DNA of 64,000 bases from Euphorbia lathyris (GCF_963576675.1 NC_088914.1:87480441-87544440); one strand, 5' to 3'. Positions 24,025-36,588 are shown, counted from the first letter of the stretch. Notes: generated by a model from the sequence alone, not told the origin. Translations and numbers: made by a program.

Positions 24025-24029
24025 AGTCG

Positions 24030-24703
24030 AGCTCCTGCCGTCAATGGAAGAAATCGACAAAATCAATTTTCTTAAATCATTTGGTTCCAAATTAGTTCCT
24101 AAAGCTCATACACGTAATCTAAACACCATCAACACCTTCAATTTCGGATTTCACGAACCGAAAATATCCATAACCGAATCTCCATTTTTTCATAAATATT
24201 GAAACAAAAAACCAGCAAATACACATGCAAAACCAAATTCTAGCTCCCCACTATGATCCTAGAAGCCTAATCACAGATTTCCACAAGAAAAAGCAAAGAG
24301 TATATCAAAACCCAAAATGGGTATCCATAGCCATTTTTTTCACAAGTGCAAACTTCTCAAACTATGAAATTTTATGGGAAATGAGTAAATAAAGAGACAA
24401 AAGAAGAAAAACTCATGCATTTGTGATTGATTCTTGGTCTTGAAGCTTGGAATCGTGTTGCCTTGATGTTAGATGAGTTTTTTCGATTTTCACTGGGTTT
24501 GAGAGCAAGAGAAACGTATTTGAGTGATTAAGAGAAGAAGAGGAAGTGTTTGAGTTCTATTAAGAGAATGAAAGAGTTTAAGTGAAAATGTGAAGGAAAT
24601 GAGGCCAAATGTTTGAAATTAAAAAGTTGGGGGTTATTTTTCAAAAACTTATTTTATATGCAAAGTTTTTTCCAAATCCTTTACACATAAAATAGGGGGC
24701 AAT
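24030..24703 (+). other. Gypsy internal region before the 3' LTR, with polypurine tract
   Basis: Before the copia inserted, this was continuous with 17094 downward. No ORF is credible. On the minus strand it would be the upstream region of the antisense PMD gene, with a leader-like, C/T-rich stretch at 24420-24560. The end, AAAATAGGGGGCAAT at 24689-24703, is the plus-strand polypurine tract directly in front of the LTR. Confidence 0.6.
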
Positions 24704-25965
24704 TGTTGGGGGCTAATTTAATTTTTTTGTGTTTTAGCATAGGTTATAATTTTTACTCCATAGTTATTTTGTTTTAATTTAATTCATTTTGCAACAAAAT
24801 AAAAATGTGATAAAAGATAGAAAATAATATCAAAAGATTATTATAAAAAAACAGAAATAAAAAAGGAAAGAAAAGAAATAATAAAAATCAGGGGTAAATT
24901 TGCACCATTTTCAGCAACCCGTCCAGCAACTTCGACAGCAAAAACGGACCCCGAAACAGTGAAATATCGGACAATCGGTATTTTTTTCAGAAAGTTCGGA
25001 ATGTTAGCTTTCCGGAATGTAAAAAACGGAGCTGTAACGAAGCCAGTAGAATTTTTCAAAGAGCACCAGTGTTGAAAAATGAGTTTGAACTTGTCTACAC
25101 ATTTCAGGAACGTATTTCACGACCTTAACTCCATTTTTCTAGCTCCTAACTCACCCATGTTCTTTCTTTAACTTATGAGAAGGTAATGGGAATCATGGAT
25201 GAGAAATTTAAGAGCCACTAACATGGAATTTGTTGCTCAAAATCCTATAAATAGAGCTCATTTCCTTCATTCTCAACCCTCACTCAAAAATCAATCAAAC
25301 ACATAAAAAACCAATTTGTCTTTCCTTGCCAAAATCGGCCATTTTATCAATCTTTATATTCTTAGAAATCATCCTTTAGCATCTAATTAGTGTAAACGAA
25401 GTCTTAATTTCCAGAAGTAGTTCTTTAATCTCCAGTTCCTTAGAAAAGCTTCCAATTTTCAGAAACTTCAAATCCGAAATTCTCTTAGTTTACTCAATCA
25501 ATTCTCAAATCGTTTTTTTTTGCAATCTCTTAGTTAAGTCAGTAAAATCATTACCCAATTCTTGATTAAAGCTCTCTTAGTCTAAATCAAATTTCACCAT
25601 TGTCATCTTCCTCCAAGCTTTAAGCGTTTTTTTTTTGTGAAACCGAGATCATCGAAACCTCATTTTCGAGCCATTCTTAGTTTGCGCACCTATTCTAAAT
25701 AATGTATAGAAACTTTTTATTGATCTCAATCAATTAAAAAGACCTCCACATTCAGCCCACGTCTTGAATAACTGCTCCACTTTGACTTCCACGATGAAAT
25801 TGATCGCTTTCTAACTTTCTTGCATTCTAATTGGCTAAAAAATACACGTTAAAATATTACCTGGCCTTCTGATGTCCTTTCGATTTACCTTAGGTTCCCC
25901 TTGAGGTTCACCCTAGAAAATAGTTTCCCCCCACTAAAAGCCAAAAATTATTTATGGTGTAAACA
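24704..25965 (+). repeat. 3' LTR of the gypsy element, complete
   Basis: 1262 bp, starting TGTTGGGGGC and ending GGTGTAAACA. A TATA box CTATAAATAG lies at 25245-25254, followed by a C/T-rich leader. Its first 494 bp are shared with the 5' LTR. It also has a GGGTAAATTTGCACCATTTT block near 24892. Confidence 0.82.
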
Positions 25966-27155
25966 CTAACCAAACATGGTAATGAGCTTGTATTGTAATA
26001 CACATTCCATTGCTTTTATATCCAATAAGAATGGCACGGGCGAGACAAGCAGAGGCTTTTTTTTGTAGTTTGATATTTAACTCCAACAAAATGACATCCG
26101 GTGTAATTTAACTTATTTAAAATTTATGTACAATCCAATAGGATAATATGATATAAGAAGTAGATTTCAGGTCCGTTTGTTTCCACTTCTCCTGTTTGCT
26201 GTTTGTTGTTGCTGTTAGTTGTTTGCTGTTACAGATAGACAACAAATATTAGTTGATTTTTGTCTAAAAAGCAGCTGTTTCGAATTTTTACCAAACGCTT
26301 TTTTGTTTCCTGTTTAGACTTGAAACGCAAAAAGCAGTTCCGAAAAATGGAAACAAATGGATTCTTCATGGAATAAGAACACAAAAGATGTAATTGGAAA
26401 AGGAAAAAAAAAAAGACAAAGACTACCTGAGATTTGTACCATTTTACTTAGACCTAACAATAATTATGTTTATGTCGTGTCATTTCCAGGTTTATGTTAA
26501 AAAGGGTAAACCAAATCTAAAAACTTCGTGTCACAATTATGTTAACTTGTTCGGGTTAGTGTAGATTTCGTGTCGTATTTTCGGGTTACATGTAATTTTA
26601 TTATGCATATATATTAATGATAACTGTTAACAATATAAGAAGATATGCTATTTTTAAATATTTATGTCATTTTTAGACTAGTATGTTGATACTAACTATC
26701 GGAAAAATCCATCAATATATGTTAGAGGGTAATGTAATATGCTTATAACAATTTAAGAGGTTCGAATCATATTTACAAGTACTAATTATAATTTTATTAT
26801 ATTTATTAATAAAGTGACATATAAAACCATGAGACAATATAACAATAATTTTAAGTTTTTATATCATTTCGTGTCGTTTTGTGGTTATCATATTAACCCC
26901 AACCCAAACCAAAAACTTATATGTCAGTTTCGTGTCAATAAAAAAATGACGCATTACCTATTAAGTTAAATCCAAAAACTAAAATTGTGTGTCAATTTTG
27001 TATCATGTGTAATTTTACCACTTCTAATTTTACCGCAACTCAGAAAACTGTTTATAATCAAAATGTGTTATTGCTTTTCATTCGGCTAAATGCTTACATA
27101 TCACTCTGTTTTCTGCTCAATTGGGATATGTTTTTATTTGGGGGAAATGAAAATA
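25966..27155. other. Intergenic, AT-rich; faint repeat relics only
   Basis: A TTTGCTGTTTGTTGTTGC-like stretch near 26190 and repeated CGTGTCGT or CGTGTCAATTTTG phrases at 26460-27005 look like old transposon sequence. No ends, target duplications or coding frames can be defined. Confidence 0.4.
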
Positions 27156-27330
27156 CAGTAAAATCTCTATATAGGAATATATTTGGGACCGGATAATTTC
27201 TATAACAATGGAGATGTTATTATTAAATAGAGTTTGGTAATAGAGGTTATTATTAAATTGGGACCAAGTTTTTTTATAACAAAATAGAGATTATTCATAT
27301 ATAGAGTATTCATATATAGAGGTTTTATTG
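27156..27330. mobile_element. Emigrant-like MITE with TA target duplication
   Basis: The left end reads CAGTAAAATCTCTATATAGG. The right end, read inward, is CAATAAAACCTCTATATATG. TA flanks it at 27154-27155 and 27331-27332. CAGTAAAACCTCTATA termini and a TA duplication are typical of Emigrant, a pogo/Tc1-mariner-derived MITE of dicots. It is 175 bp with no coding capacity. Confidence 0.8.
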
Positions 27331-28157
27331 TACTAATAATTAACCATTTTACTGCAAATCAGCAAAAAATTATAACCAAAAGCCATATCATATAATCTAA
27401 ATTTTAAACATAATTTTCAAATATACAAAAAAAAAAAAAAACCATAACCACCAAAAGCCAATTTAAAAAATAAAAGAAACTCTAAAATTGAAATTAGGAA
27501 GGGAAACAAACCAATAGATAGAATAAATTGTTCCGATATGAACTCTGTTTCGATCTCTTTTGTTAAAAGGTCAACAAACCTGGTAGCCCATTCTTTAGTT
27601 AAAGTTGTCAGCTCTAAATTTGACTGGGGTAAGTGGATATGTCCACCACCATTCATTACCGATATTCTTTCATTTGATTCAATTTAATACACATCATTCT
27701 TTCAAAAAAGATAAAATAAATTGCTCCGAATTATATTTGTAATTGACTCAAAAATTATGCTTTTGATTTTGTATTTATAATCGACAATTCTGCTAAAATA
27801 GAGTGTATGTATATGCGTTTTAAAGCCCTGAGACGAAAGATGTTGAATTTGGGCCAAGACGGACATATCTACATGGTATTTGATAAAGTTGTTACAATTG
27901 ATATCAGAGCCGATTCTCCACGTACGATGTGTGGTTCGGGATAAACTAGGCAAAAGCTGGTGGATCTGTAACGATTCGGTTCAGATTGAATGGTGCCGGC
28001 GTAGAAGGTCAGGACAAGGAGCAGTCCTAACCTAAAGAATGACGAGAGCATAACTGAATCTATTAATAAGGTGGGAGACGTATTTTAGAACCGTGAGGCC
28101 AAATGTGTTGAATTTGGACCAAATAATAGTGGACTGGACATAAATAGTTTGATTTAC
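27331..28157. other. Intergenic, nothing recognised
   Basis: AT-rich. A TTGATATCAGAGCC motif near 27897 resembles a retroelement primer-binding site, but no LTR precedes it. Short ORFs here have no recognisable content. Confidence 0.4.
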
Positions 28158-28379
28158 GGAAAATTACATATAAATTCATTTTTTAAAAATTATTTACAAC
28201 TATGTCAAATCATAATTTTGAATTATATTAAACTAATAAAATCACTATTTTTAATCTATTTTAAAAATTAGAGTTTATAAATTAAAGGTCTAGAATATAT
28301 TATCTTTTATAAATTGGAATTTAGAATTTTTTAAATTGGAGTGTAAAATCATAATGTGTAAAAAAGAATGACAAAGTTT
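28158..28379. repeat. MITE unit, left part (split by the LINE)
   Basis: It matches one arm of the inverted pair at 49827-50433, starting GGAAAATTACA and running to GAATGACA. The other end of the same unit, AATTATGATATTCATGTATG ending GACCC at 34422, reappears straight after the LINE poly(A), so the LINE inserted into this MITE. About 40 bp of the unit are missing at the site. Confidence 0.6.
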
Positions 28380-28963
28380 AACAACAATAGCGCCCCTTGT
28401 GTGGTTTTGCCTGCTCTGCTAGGGTTTAGGCCTTTTTGGTTTTCTCTTCTATTTATCGTTTGCGGTGGTGTCGGATTCATTCTCTGTCTTTCTGTTTTTC
28501 TCCTCTGTTTATCGTTTGCGGTGGTGGCGGATTTATTCTCTGGTGGTTTTCTGTAAAGCGGTGGTGGATTTGGCTGAGGCGGTGGGTGTTTAGGTTTTAT
28601 TTTCCCAAATCTCGCCTTTTGGTTTTCTCTTCTATTGATCGGTTTGGAGTGTCGGGTTCTGTCGCCGGTGGTTTTATGTGAAGCGGTGGAAGAGTTGAGC
28701 GGTGATTGACTAAATTGAGGCGGTGGTGGCTGTTTTGGTTTTATTATATAATTTTTTGTTTTTTCTCCCAAATCTTTGTTCTGGCTCTTTTTTGATAGAC
28801 CTATGGGATTTTTTTTATATGAATTTGATTGGCTTATGGATGAAGTGGTGGTGTATGGGTATAGGTGAGGCGGTGTTGGTGGATTAGGATTTTTAATTCC
28901 TCAATTTTCTGGGTTGGGTCCGATTTAGGCAAATTGATATTAGGTTTATTTCATTGATTTTTG

Positions 28964-30221
28964 ATGGCTGAAGCGGTGGACGGTTTGATGAAAAACCTAA
29001 AGTTAACGGAGGAGGAAAGTGTTGCGGTTGAAATTACGGCTGGCCTCTCCGGTAATGAGCATCGATCCCTGACTTTGGCTGGAAAATTAATTTCAGCAAA
29101 GCCTCTGAATATTAAAGCACTGACTAATGCTTTCCATAACATTTGGCGGATCAATAAGGGTTTTAGTTGTAGTGATTGTGATGAGAACTTGTTCATGATT
29201 GAATTCCAATCATATAGGGATCGTGAGCGGGTTTTTCATGAGTCTCATTGGCACTATGACAGGAACCTTGTCGTTATAAAGGCTATTGAGGGAGTTGAAA
29301 GTCTATCAGATTTGGATTTTTCTCTATGTAGCTTTGGGATTCGTTTCTATGACATTCCGTTATCATGTCGTGCAGATGATACCATAATTAAAATTGCAGG
29401 ACGTGTGGGTAAAGTGGTATGTCTGGATGAGAATAAAATGAAGTTTGCTCATTTTGTTCGTGTTAGGGTGGATGTGGATATTACCAAACCTATGTTAAGG
29501 GGTGTTAAATTGAATGTAGGAGGTGTGGAAAAATGGGTTCGATGCCGCTACGAGAAACTTCCAAATTTCTGTTACAACTGTGGCGTGATCGGTCACGTTC
29601 ATGAAGATTGCGAGATTGACTCTAAGGAAAGAGAGGGGGATTGGCAATATGATCCCTCATTACGGGCCTCACCGGCTAGGATTCGCAAGGTGGAATGTGG
29701 TTATAAGTCAAAATCAGATGAAGGAAAGTGGAGTCTGGACAAAAGCAAAGGGGAAAAAAAGCTCAAGTATTCAGAGAGGGTTATTCCAAAGGAATAATCA
29801 GGAAAATGACGCTGAAGGTGCGACTTCGGTTTGTTGTGCTCCTATTACTGTTAAGGATGCAGATCAGGTGCAACCTCATGTAAGCAATGCTGCAATTGAT
29901 AAGAGCTGTGAGTCTTCTAATCCAAACATTAGCGGGGCAAAGCAGATTGATGATGAAGTGGAGTCTTCAATGGGTGTGGCTATGGTACAAAAGCAGGCCC
30001 AACTTTGTAGAGTTAAAATGAAGAGGTTGGCAAGGGCTATTGCCAGCAAATCTGATTTTGCTAATGTTACGACAGAGGATCATCGAGATGTTTTAAAACA
30101 GAAACGACAGTACACAGACATGGAAGGGGTGGAGATGAATGTGGATACAAGTAATAATAAACGGTTACTTACTATAGACCAGAGGGTGGAGGCCGCTAAG
30201 GGGCCCCACCCTGCGCCATGA
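28964..30221 (+). pseudogene. LINE ORF1, DUF4283 and CCHC zinc knuckle, frameshifted
   Basis: Starting at ATG 28964, a DUF4283-type domain covers about residues 40-180 (NAFHNIWRINKGF, FMIEFQSYRDRERVF, then WHYDRNLVVIKA). A CCHC knuckle follows at about residues 205-220 (CYNCGVIGHVHEDC). This frame stops at 29795-29797, while the family-like C-terminal tail continues in another frame from within 29640-29790 to TGA 30219-30221, so a frameshift lies between. ORF1 proteins coat LINE RNA. Its final TGA overlaps the ORF2 ATG (ATGA at 30218-30221), consistent with coupled translation. Confidence 0.82.
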
Positions 30222-33200
30222 AACTATTAAGTTGGAACGTCCAAGGATTGGGCAATGCCTGGACGTTCCGTGCTCTAAAAAAAGCTTTGAGAGAGTATTG
30301 TCCGGATATATTCTTTCTTATGGAGACTAGATTAAGGAAGAATGAGTGCAACTATTTTCAGAAGGAGGTACAAGCTTATAATATATTCTTTGTGGATGCG
30401 GTTGGTCTGAGTGGGGGCTTGATATTAGGATGGAAAAAAGAGATTGATGTAACTATCAATCGGTACTCACGACATTGTATTTATTTTTGGGTAAAACATT
30501 TCAATTTGGAATGGCGTGGTGTGGGGATTTACGGGTGGCCTGAAGCCCAATTAAAAAGGAACACGTGGGAGCTTATGGATTATATTTGCAACCTTGATTC
30601 GCTTCCTCTTCTCGCTTTTGGCGATTTTAATGAGATTTTATGGAGTTCTGAGAAGAGAGGAGGACGATCACGAGATGATAATTCAATGGCTGCATTTCGT
30701 GAGTGTCTGGTTGATAATAATCTTATTCCCTTTGAGAATGCAGCAATGGAATTCACATGGTATAACCGTAGAGCGGGTGAGGAGGCAATATGGGAGGTCC
30801 TGGATCGTTTTGTTGCATCACCATCCTGGCATAATCTTTTCCCGGAAGCGGCAATCACTACTTTAACTCGAATATGTTCTGACTACAATCCAATTTTGAT
30901 TAATACGGTGGCGGTTTATTCGACACATGGTAGGCGACAAGCTCAGTTCAGATTCGAAAATATGTGGATCGGGGACCTAGGATGTCGAAGAATTATCGCC
31001 GATCGTTGGAGGGCTACGGCGAATGAGGGCTTCCTTTTAACTAGCAGACTGAAAGCTGTGGGGCGTGACTTAGCGGAGTGGAATCGTACTGAATTCGGGT
31101 CTATAAATCATCAGATTCGCGAGGTTAAGGGTCAGATTGAGGCTATTCAGGGGAAAGTGGATCCTAATCAGCGGGGCCGTGAGAAGGAATTGGGAGTACA
31201 GCTAAACCAGCTGTTGGAAAAGGAGGAAGTTATGTGGAAACAAAGATCTCGAACTGAGTGGCTTAAATCTGGTGACCGCAATACGGCATATTTCCATGCA
31301 AAAGCATCGGCTAGGAGGAGAAATAACACCATTCACAGGATTAAGAATTCCAATGGTGAGTGGGTATCTGGTCAGGCACAGGTTGCGGAGGTTATTACCA
31401 ACTATTTTGGTGATTTATTTATCTCTTCCTCTCCGAGTGGTGATGTTGAGTTTTCTCAGGCGGTGGATTCTAGGTTGAGTGAGGACTAGAGGGAGGAGCT
31501 AAGTGAACCTTTTACTCGGGAAGAAGTGATTCATGCCTTACACCAAATCCATCCATCAAAAGCTCCAGGTCCTGATGGGATGTCAGGTAACTTTTATTGT
31601 TTTTATTGGGATTTGATTGGTGAAGATGTGATTAAGGTGGTGTTGCAATGCTTCAATACGGGAATTATGCCTGAAACAGTAAATCATACTATTATTGCAT
31701 TAATTCCTAAAAATAAAAATCCTGAGGTGGTGAAAGATCTGCGTCCCATTGCTCTGTGTAACGTGCTCTATAAAATGATATCTAAGACCTTGGCTAATCG
31801 GTTAAAAAAAGTTTTAGCAAGCATTATCCATGATTCACAATCTGCTTTTGTGCCTGGAAGACTTATTACTGACAATGTTATTATCGCTTTTGAGGCTTTC
31901 CATAGCATGAAAGGTATGATAAGACGGAAGAATGGTAATTTTGCTTTGAAACTTGATATGAGCAAAGCTTATGATAGGGTTGAATGGAGTTTTTTGAGGA
32001 TTATGATGGAAAGAATGAATTTCCCTCTAAAATTCATTCAGGTGATTATGATGTGCGTCTCAACTGTCACTATGTCTGTTCGAGTTAATGGTTTGCTTGA
32101 GGGGTATCTACAGCCAACACGGGGTCTTCGTCAGGGTGATCCCATCTCCCCTTATTTGTTTTTAATTTGTGCTGAGGGACTCTCGGCTGCTATTAGATAG
32201 GCTGAAACTGAAGGAAGACTAAGTGGGGTAAAACTTAGCAGTAACGGTCCGAGGATTACACATTTATTCTTTGCTGATGACTCTCTTGTTTTTGGGAAGG
32301 CTAATTTGGAGGAGGCATGGACTATTGCTACTATTCTCAAGGATTATGAACGTTGCTCTGGTCAGTTGGTCAATTTTGATAAGTCTGAAATATTTTTTAG
32401 TAGCGGGGTTTCGGGGAATCAGAAAGAAGTTATTTTGACAACATTGGGGGTAAGAGAGACTAGTGGTTTGCCTAGATACCTTGGGCTTCCTACTCTTATT
32501 GGGAGATCAAAGAAGGTTATCTTTTCGGCTATTAAAGAAAGAATTGTGCGTCGACTTGCTGGTTGGAAAGAAAGGCTTTTGTCTGTTGGAGGCAAAGAAA
32601 TATTGATTAAAACGGTAATTCAGGCCATTCCCCAATACATTATGTCGTGTTTTATTCTTCCTGATTCTTTCTGTTTAGATATCCAACGTTTGATAAGTCG
32701 ATTCTGGTGGGGTGGATCAGAAAACAAGAGGCCGTTGTATTGGTTATCTTGGGAGGCTATGTGCCAATCAAAGGAGGATGGAGGGGTAGGGTTTCGTTGG
32801 TTAAAATCTTTCAATAAAGCTTTGGTGGCGAAACAATGTTGGAGGTTACTCAAGTCTCCTAATTCTTTATGTGCTCGGGTGCTGAAGGATAAATATTTCC
32901 CTCATTCTCCTTTTCTGCAAGCGTCAAGGGGGAGAAAAATAAGTTATTTGTGGCGTGGTATTTTAGATACTAAAGAGCTATTGCGCAAGGGCCTAATGTG
33001 GCGGGTAGGTTCTGGTGCTGATATCAAAATTTGGGAGGATAATTGGGTTCCTGGACTAAATGCCAAGCGACCCTTGACTAACTTGCATTATCATAAACCG
33101 ATTTGGGTAAAGGATCTGATCCAAGAGGATAATGGCGCATGGAATAGAGAAGAGTTACTTAAGTTTTTTGTTCCGGGTGAGGTTGCTGAAATTAAAAAAA

Positions 33201-34294
33201 TTCCGTTCAGTTTTCGTCGGCCTCCGGACGAACAGTACTGGGGTTTAACAAGAACGGGAATTTTTTCGGTTAAATCAGCTTATTACTTGGCCGAACGAGT
33301 TCGTGCTGCTCAGGAAAATCAGGCCTCGACGTCTTATCAAGGGAATAAAGGGTTATGGAAACGTCTTTGGTCCCTCGACGTTCCGTTGAAGCTGCGTCAT
33401 TTTTTGTGGAAATTTTGTAAAAACATTCTTCCAACTCGGGCTGTAATTGCGAAACGTGGAGTTAGCTGCTCAATCGAATGTCCAAGATGCTCCTCGTCAA
33501 TAGAAGATGGTCTTCACGCGATTAAAGCATGTAGGGAGAATAAGCACGTCTGGAAGAACATGGAGTTTTCATTTAGGATTGACAAAATCGTTGTAGCTGA
33601 TCCTCTCTCATGGATTCAGGCGTGTATGGATTTGCTTCGGCCTGGGGAACTGGTACGTGCTATTTGTGTCATGTGGTGGCTCTGGTTTCGTAGGAACAAA
33701 CTTGTGCACGAAGAGGAATGGATCGATGATGCGGTGCTCCAAACAAAAATATTGGATTTTATGGTCGATTGGCGAGTTAATGGCGAAGAAAATGTTCTTC
33801 GGAATTCCGAATCTATTTCTCTTAATCCTGACAAGATTTGGCATCCACCTCCACGAGGGGTCACAAAAATTAATTGTGATGCTTCTTTTGGGGAAAATGG
33901 ATTGATTGTAAAGGTCGGGGTAATAGCGAGGAATGAGGAGGGACAAGTACTTGCATCTGCTGGATTGCCAATTGAGCCGTGTGCAAACATTGAAACGACG
34001 GAGCTATGGGCTATAATGGAAGGTCTTAAACTAGCCAATGACTGTTTTTTCACTCGGATCTGTATTGAGTCTGACGCCCAGATTGTTATTGATACGCTGT
34101 TAAAAAGACGGTCTCCTCTGGCATCCTTGAGTTTTCTTTATGATGATGTTATACAGTTTAGTTCGGGTTTTGAACTTTGTACTTTTAATTTTATTCATAG
34201 GGAGGGGAATGAATCGGCTCATAAGATGGCTAAATGGGCTCGAGACTTTAATTCTCCATTAGTTTTCATTAAGGATTCTCCGTCTTGTGTGTGA
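30218..34294 (+). pseudogene. LINE ORF2: endonuclease, reverse transcriptase, RNase H; two nonsense codons
   Basis: One frame runs from ATG 30218 to TGA 34292-34294 (about 1358 codons), broken only by TAG at 31487-31489 and TAG at 32198-32200. Domains: endonuclease with SWNVQGLG, LMETRL and FGDFNEIL; RT with PGPDGMSG, RPIALCNVLYKMISK, QSAFVPGRLITDN, LKLDMSKAYDRVEW, GLRQGDPISPYLF and FADD at 32270-32281; a zf-RVT Cys/His segment near 33370-33570; and RNase H with NCDASF, ETTELWA and ESDAQIV. The endonuclease's usual SDH motif reads SDY (TAC at 30884-30886), replacing a catalytic histidine. It nicks target DNA and reverse-transcribes LINE or SINE RNA; this copy is inactive as read. Confidence 0.9.
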
Positions 34295-34345
34295 GAATCT
34301 ATTTGTAAGGATGCTTCTAGAATTTGATTTATGGTAATTAAGTTT

Positions 34346-34384
<39 letters not shown>

Positions 34385-34422
34385 CAGTAATTAATTATGA
34401 TATTCATGTATGCATTTGACCC

Positions 34423-34501
34423 TTTGATTTAGGGGCCAAAGCCCAATGTGTTAAACCTCAGGTGCCTGGTATAGGGTTTTACCTCCATTTCCTCCTCCGC
34501 C
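34423..34501 (+). promoter_or_regulatory. Short proximal promoter and leader of the EF-G gene
   Basis: A telo-box TAGGGTTT lies at 34472-34479. Site II-like GGGCC and GCCCA elements lie at 34432-34445. This pair of motifs is common in promoters of plant translation and mitochondrial genes. The LINE poly(A) ends only 43 bp before this stretch, with the MITE end between. No TATA box is evident, which is usual for such housekeeping promoters. The transcription start is not determined. Confidence 0.55.
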
Positions 34502-36588
34502 ATGGCCCGATCAAGAGGATACTCCACTTCACGTCTCCTTTTCTCACTTTACTCTTCCACCACCAAAGCGACAGCTCCGACTTCCAATTCTCCCTCCGCC
34601 GCCCTCCTTCTCGGCAACTTCCACCTCCGTCAATTCTCCAACGTCGCTCGCGTCAAGGAAGACAAGGAACCATGGTGGAAGGAATCCATGGAACGTGTAC
34701 GGAACATCGGAATCTCGGCTCATATCGATTCCGGCAAGACCACGCTCACAGAGCGCATCCTCTATTACACCGGTCGTATTCATGAGATCCATGAGGTCCG
34801 TGGCCGTGATGGAGTTGGAGCAAAGATGGATTCGATGGACCTCGAAAGAGAAAAGGGAATCACTATTCAGTCTGCTGCTACTTACTGCACTTGGAAGGAT
34901 TATCAGGTGTCTAGGCATTTCTATAACTGTTTAATTAATTAGTCCTAGTTCATTGAAGGAATTGAATTTATTTGATCTTTGATGGTTTAGGTCAATATAA
35001 TTGATACTCCAGGACACGTTGATTTTACCATAGAGGTGGAGAGGGCGCTGCGTGTGCTGGATGGAGCAATTCTTGTGCTGTGTAGTGTGGGTGGAGTTCA
35101 AAGTCAGTCTATAACTGTGGACCGGCAAATGAGGAGATATGAAGTCCCTAGAGTTGCTTTTATCAATAAACTTGATCGAATGGGAGCTGATCCATGGAAA
35201 GTTCTGAACCAAGTATGATACATCTGCTGTGCAAGTTAATCAATTTGTTTTATCATTTTTTCTTTTATTCGGTTGTAGTTGTAGTCATGATTCAAAGAAA
35301 AATGTCTATTGGAAGTTTGAATTGCCTTCTGACTTTGTGCAGAATTAGTAATGCTGTAAAGTTTTTGTTTTTCTCAAGAAATAGAAAAAAGAAGTTTCGT
35401 TTGCTTGTTCAGAATTTGAAGTTACCGATTGTGATGGTTTGATTCTGTATCTTAGGCAAGGTCTAAACTGAGGCATCACAGTGCAGCTGTGCAAGTTCCA
35501 ATTGGGTTGGAGGAAGGCTTTAAAGGCCTTATTGATCTTGTGAAGTTGAAAGCTTATTATTTCCATGGTTCTAGTGGGTGTGGGTTCACTCCATTGGTGT
35601 TGTTTATTTCCTTTAAAGCAGATCTTGTATGACATTTTTGTTCTTATGATCTAACCTGTTGCAGTGAAAATATTGTGGCTGAAGAAGTTCCAGCTGATAT
35701 GGAAGCCATAGTTGCAGAAAAACGACGTGAACTAATAGAAGTGATTTCTGAAGTTGATGATCAACTTGCTGATACTTTTCTTGCAGATGAGCCTATCTCA
35801 TCAACTGAGCTTGAGGTATGTTAAAATGCAAGGGGTAAAAGAGGTGTCTAATGGGGGCGATGATAGGGGAGGAAATTTAATGAAGCAATTTCATGACTAT
35901 CTCCATCTGTTTTGGAATTAAACATTAATTTGATGGATTATGGCCATTATTTTATTGTATACGATAATTCTTACTTAGTACTTTTGCTTTTTGTTACCAT
36001 TTGAGTTGTTTTTGTACTTGTTATGCTCTTATTTGCAACTGGTATTGACATTTAGAGCTCATTTGTCTTCTTGAGTAGGATGCTATTCGCAGGGCTACTG
36101 TAGCACAGAAATTTATACCAGTATTCATGGGTAGTGCATTCAAAAACAAGGTACTAGTGTTATCTTGCTCCTTGAGTCGATTGATATTCCCTGTCTATTT
36201 ATTGAAGTTTTGAGACTCAGTCATATGATATCTTTCTACTATAGGGAGTGCAACCACTTTTGGATGGTGTGCTTAGTTATTTGCCTTGTCCTATTGAAGT
36301 TAGTAACTATGCTCTTGACCAATCTAAAGATGAAGAGAAGGTATTCAGTTAAACAACTTTATCATGGTTTCTCTTTTATGTGTATATATATTTTCTTATG
36401 AAATTAAATGAAGTGTAGGTCTTGTTGACCGGATCTCCAGATGGACGACTAGTGGCCTTGGCTTTTAAATTAGAAGAGGGGCGTTTTGGTCAATTGACAT
36501 ACCTAAGGTGCGATTTAGAGTCTACTTGTTTTCATATGAACACTTCCATTTTCTGGCTTAGATATATGCTGACATTATATTACTATTG

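Larger units (their letters stand above)
6655..25965 (+). mobile_element. Ty3/gypsy element (Tat-like), internally deleted and carrying nested insertions
   Basis: Outer LTRs start TGTTGGGGGCTAAT at 6655 and 24704. The right LTR ends at 25965, and flanks CTATC and CTAAC differ at one position, consistent with an aged 5-bp target duplication. Inside are pol remnants (RNase H, second RNase H, integrase), an antisense PMD gene before the 3' LTR, and a polypurine tract at 24689-24703. The 5' LTR breaks off at 7158 and joins the RNase H region directly, so its 3' part, the primer-binding site, gag, protease and RT are missing. Nested insertions: a hAT ending at 12435, a SINE at 16818-17004 and copia at 17100-24024. 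The element cannot move by itself. Confidence 0.8.
28380..34380 (+). mobile_element. Plant LINE (L1-type with RNase H), nearly full length
   Basis: A 5' leader of about 580 bp is rich in GGCGGTGG repeats (possible internal promoter). It is followed by ORF1 (nucleic-acid binding), ORF2 (endonuclease, RT, RNase H) and a 31-base poly(A) at 34350-34380. The 5' end is estimated from loss of MITE homology; no clear target duplication was found. It ends 121 bp before the ATG of the EF-G gene and lies on the same strand. Few inactivating changes are visible, so it is a fairly recent arrival. Confidence 0.85.

Noticed and set aside
27889..27905. TTGATATCAGAGCC resembling a primer-binding site
   Set aside because: No TG...CA LTR or Gag sequence could be found on either side.
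32620..34053. Antisense ORFs opposite the LINE ORF2
   Set aside because: Shadows of a conserved RT and RNase H frame; no independent domains.
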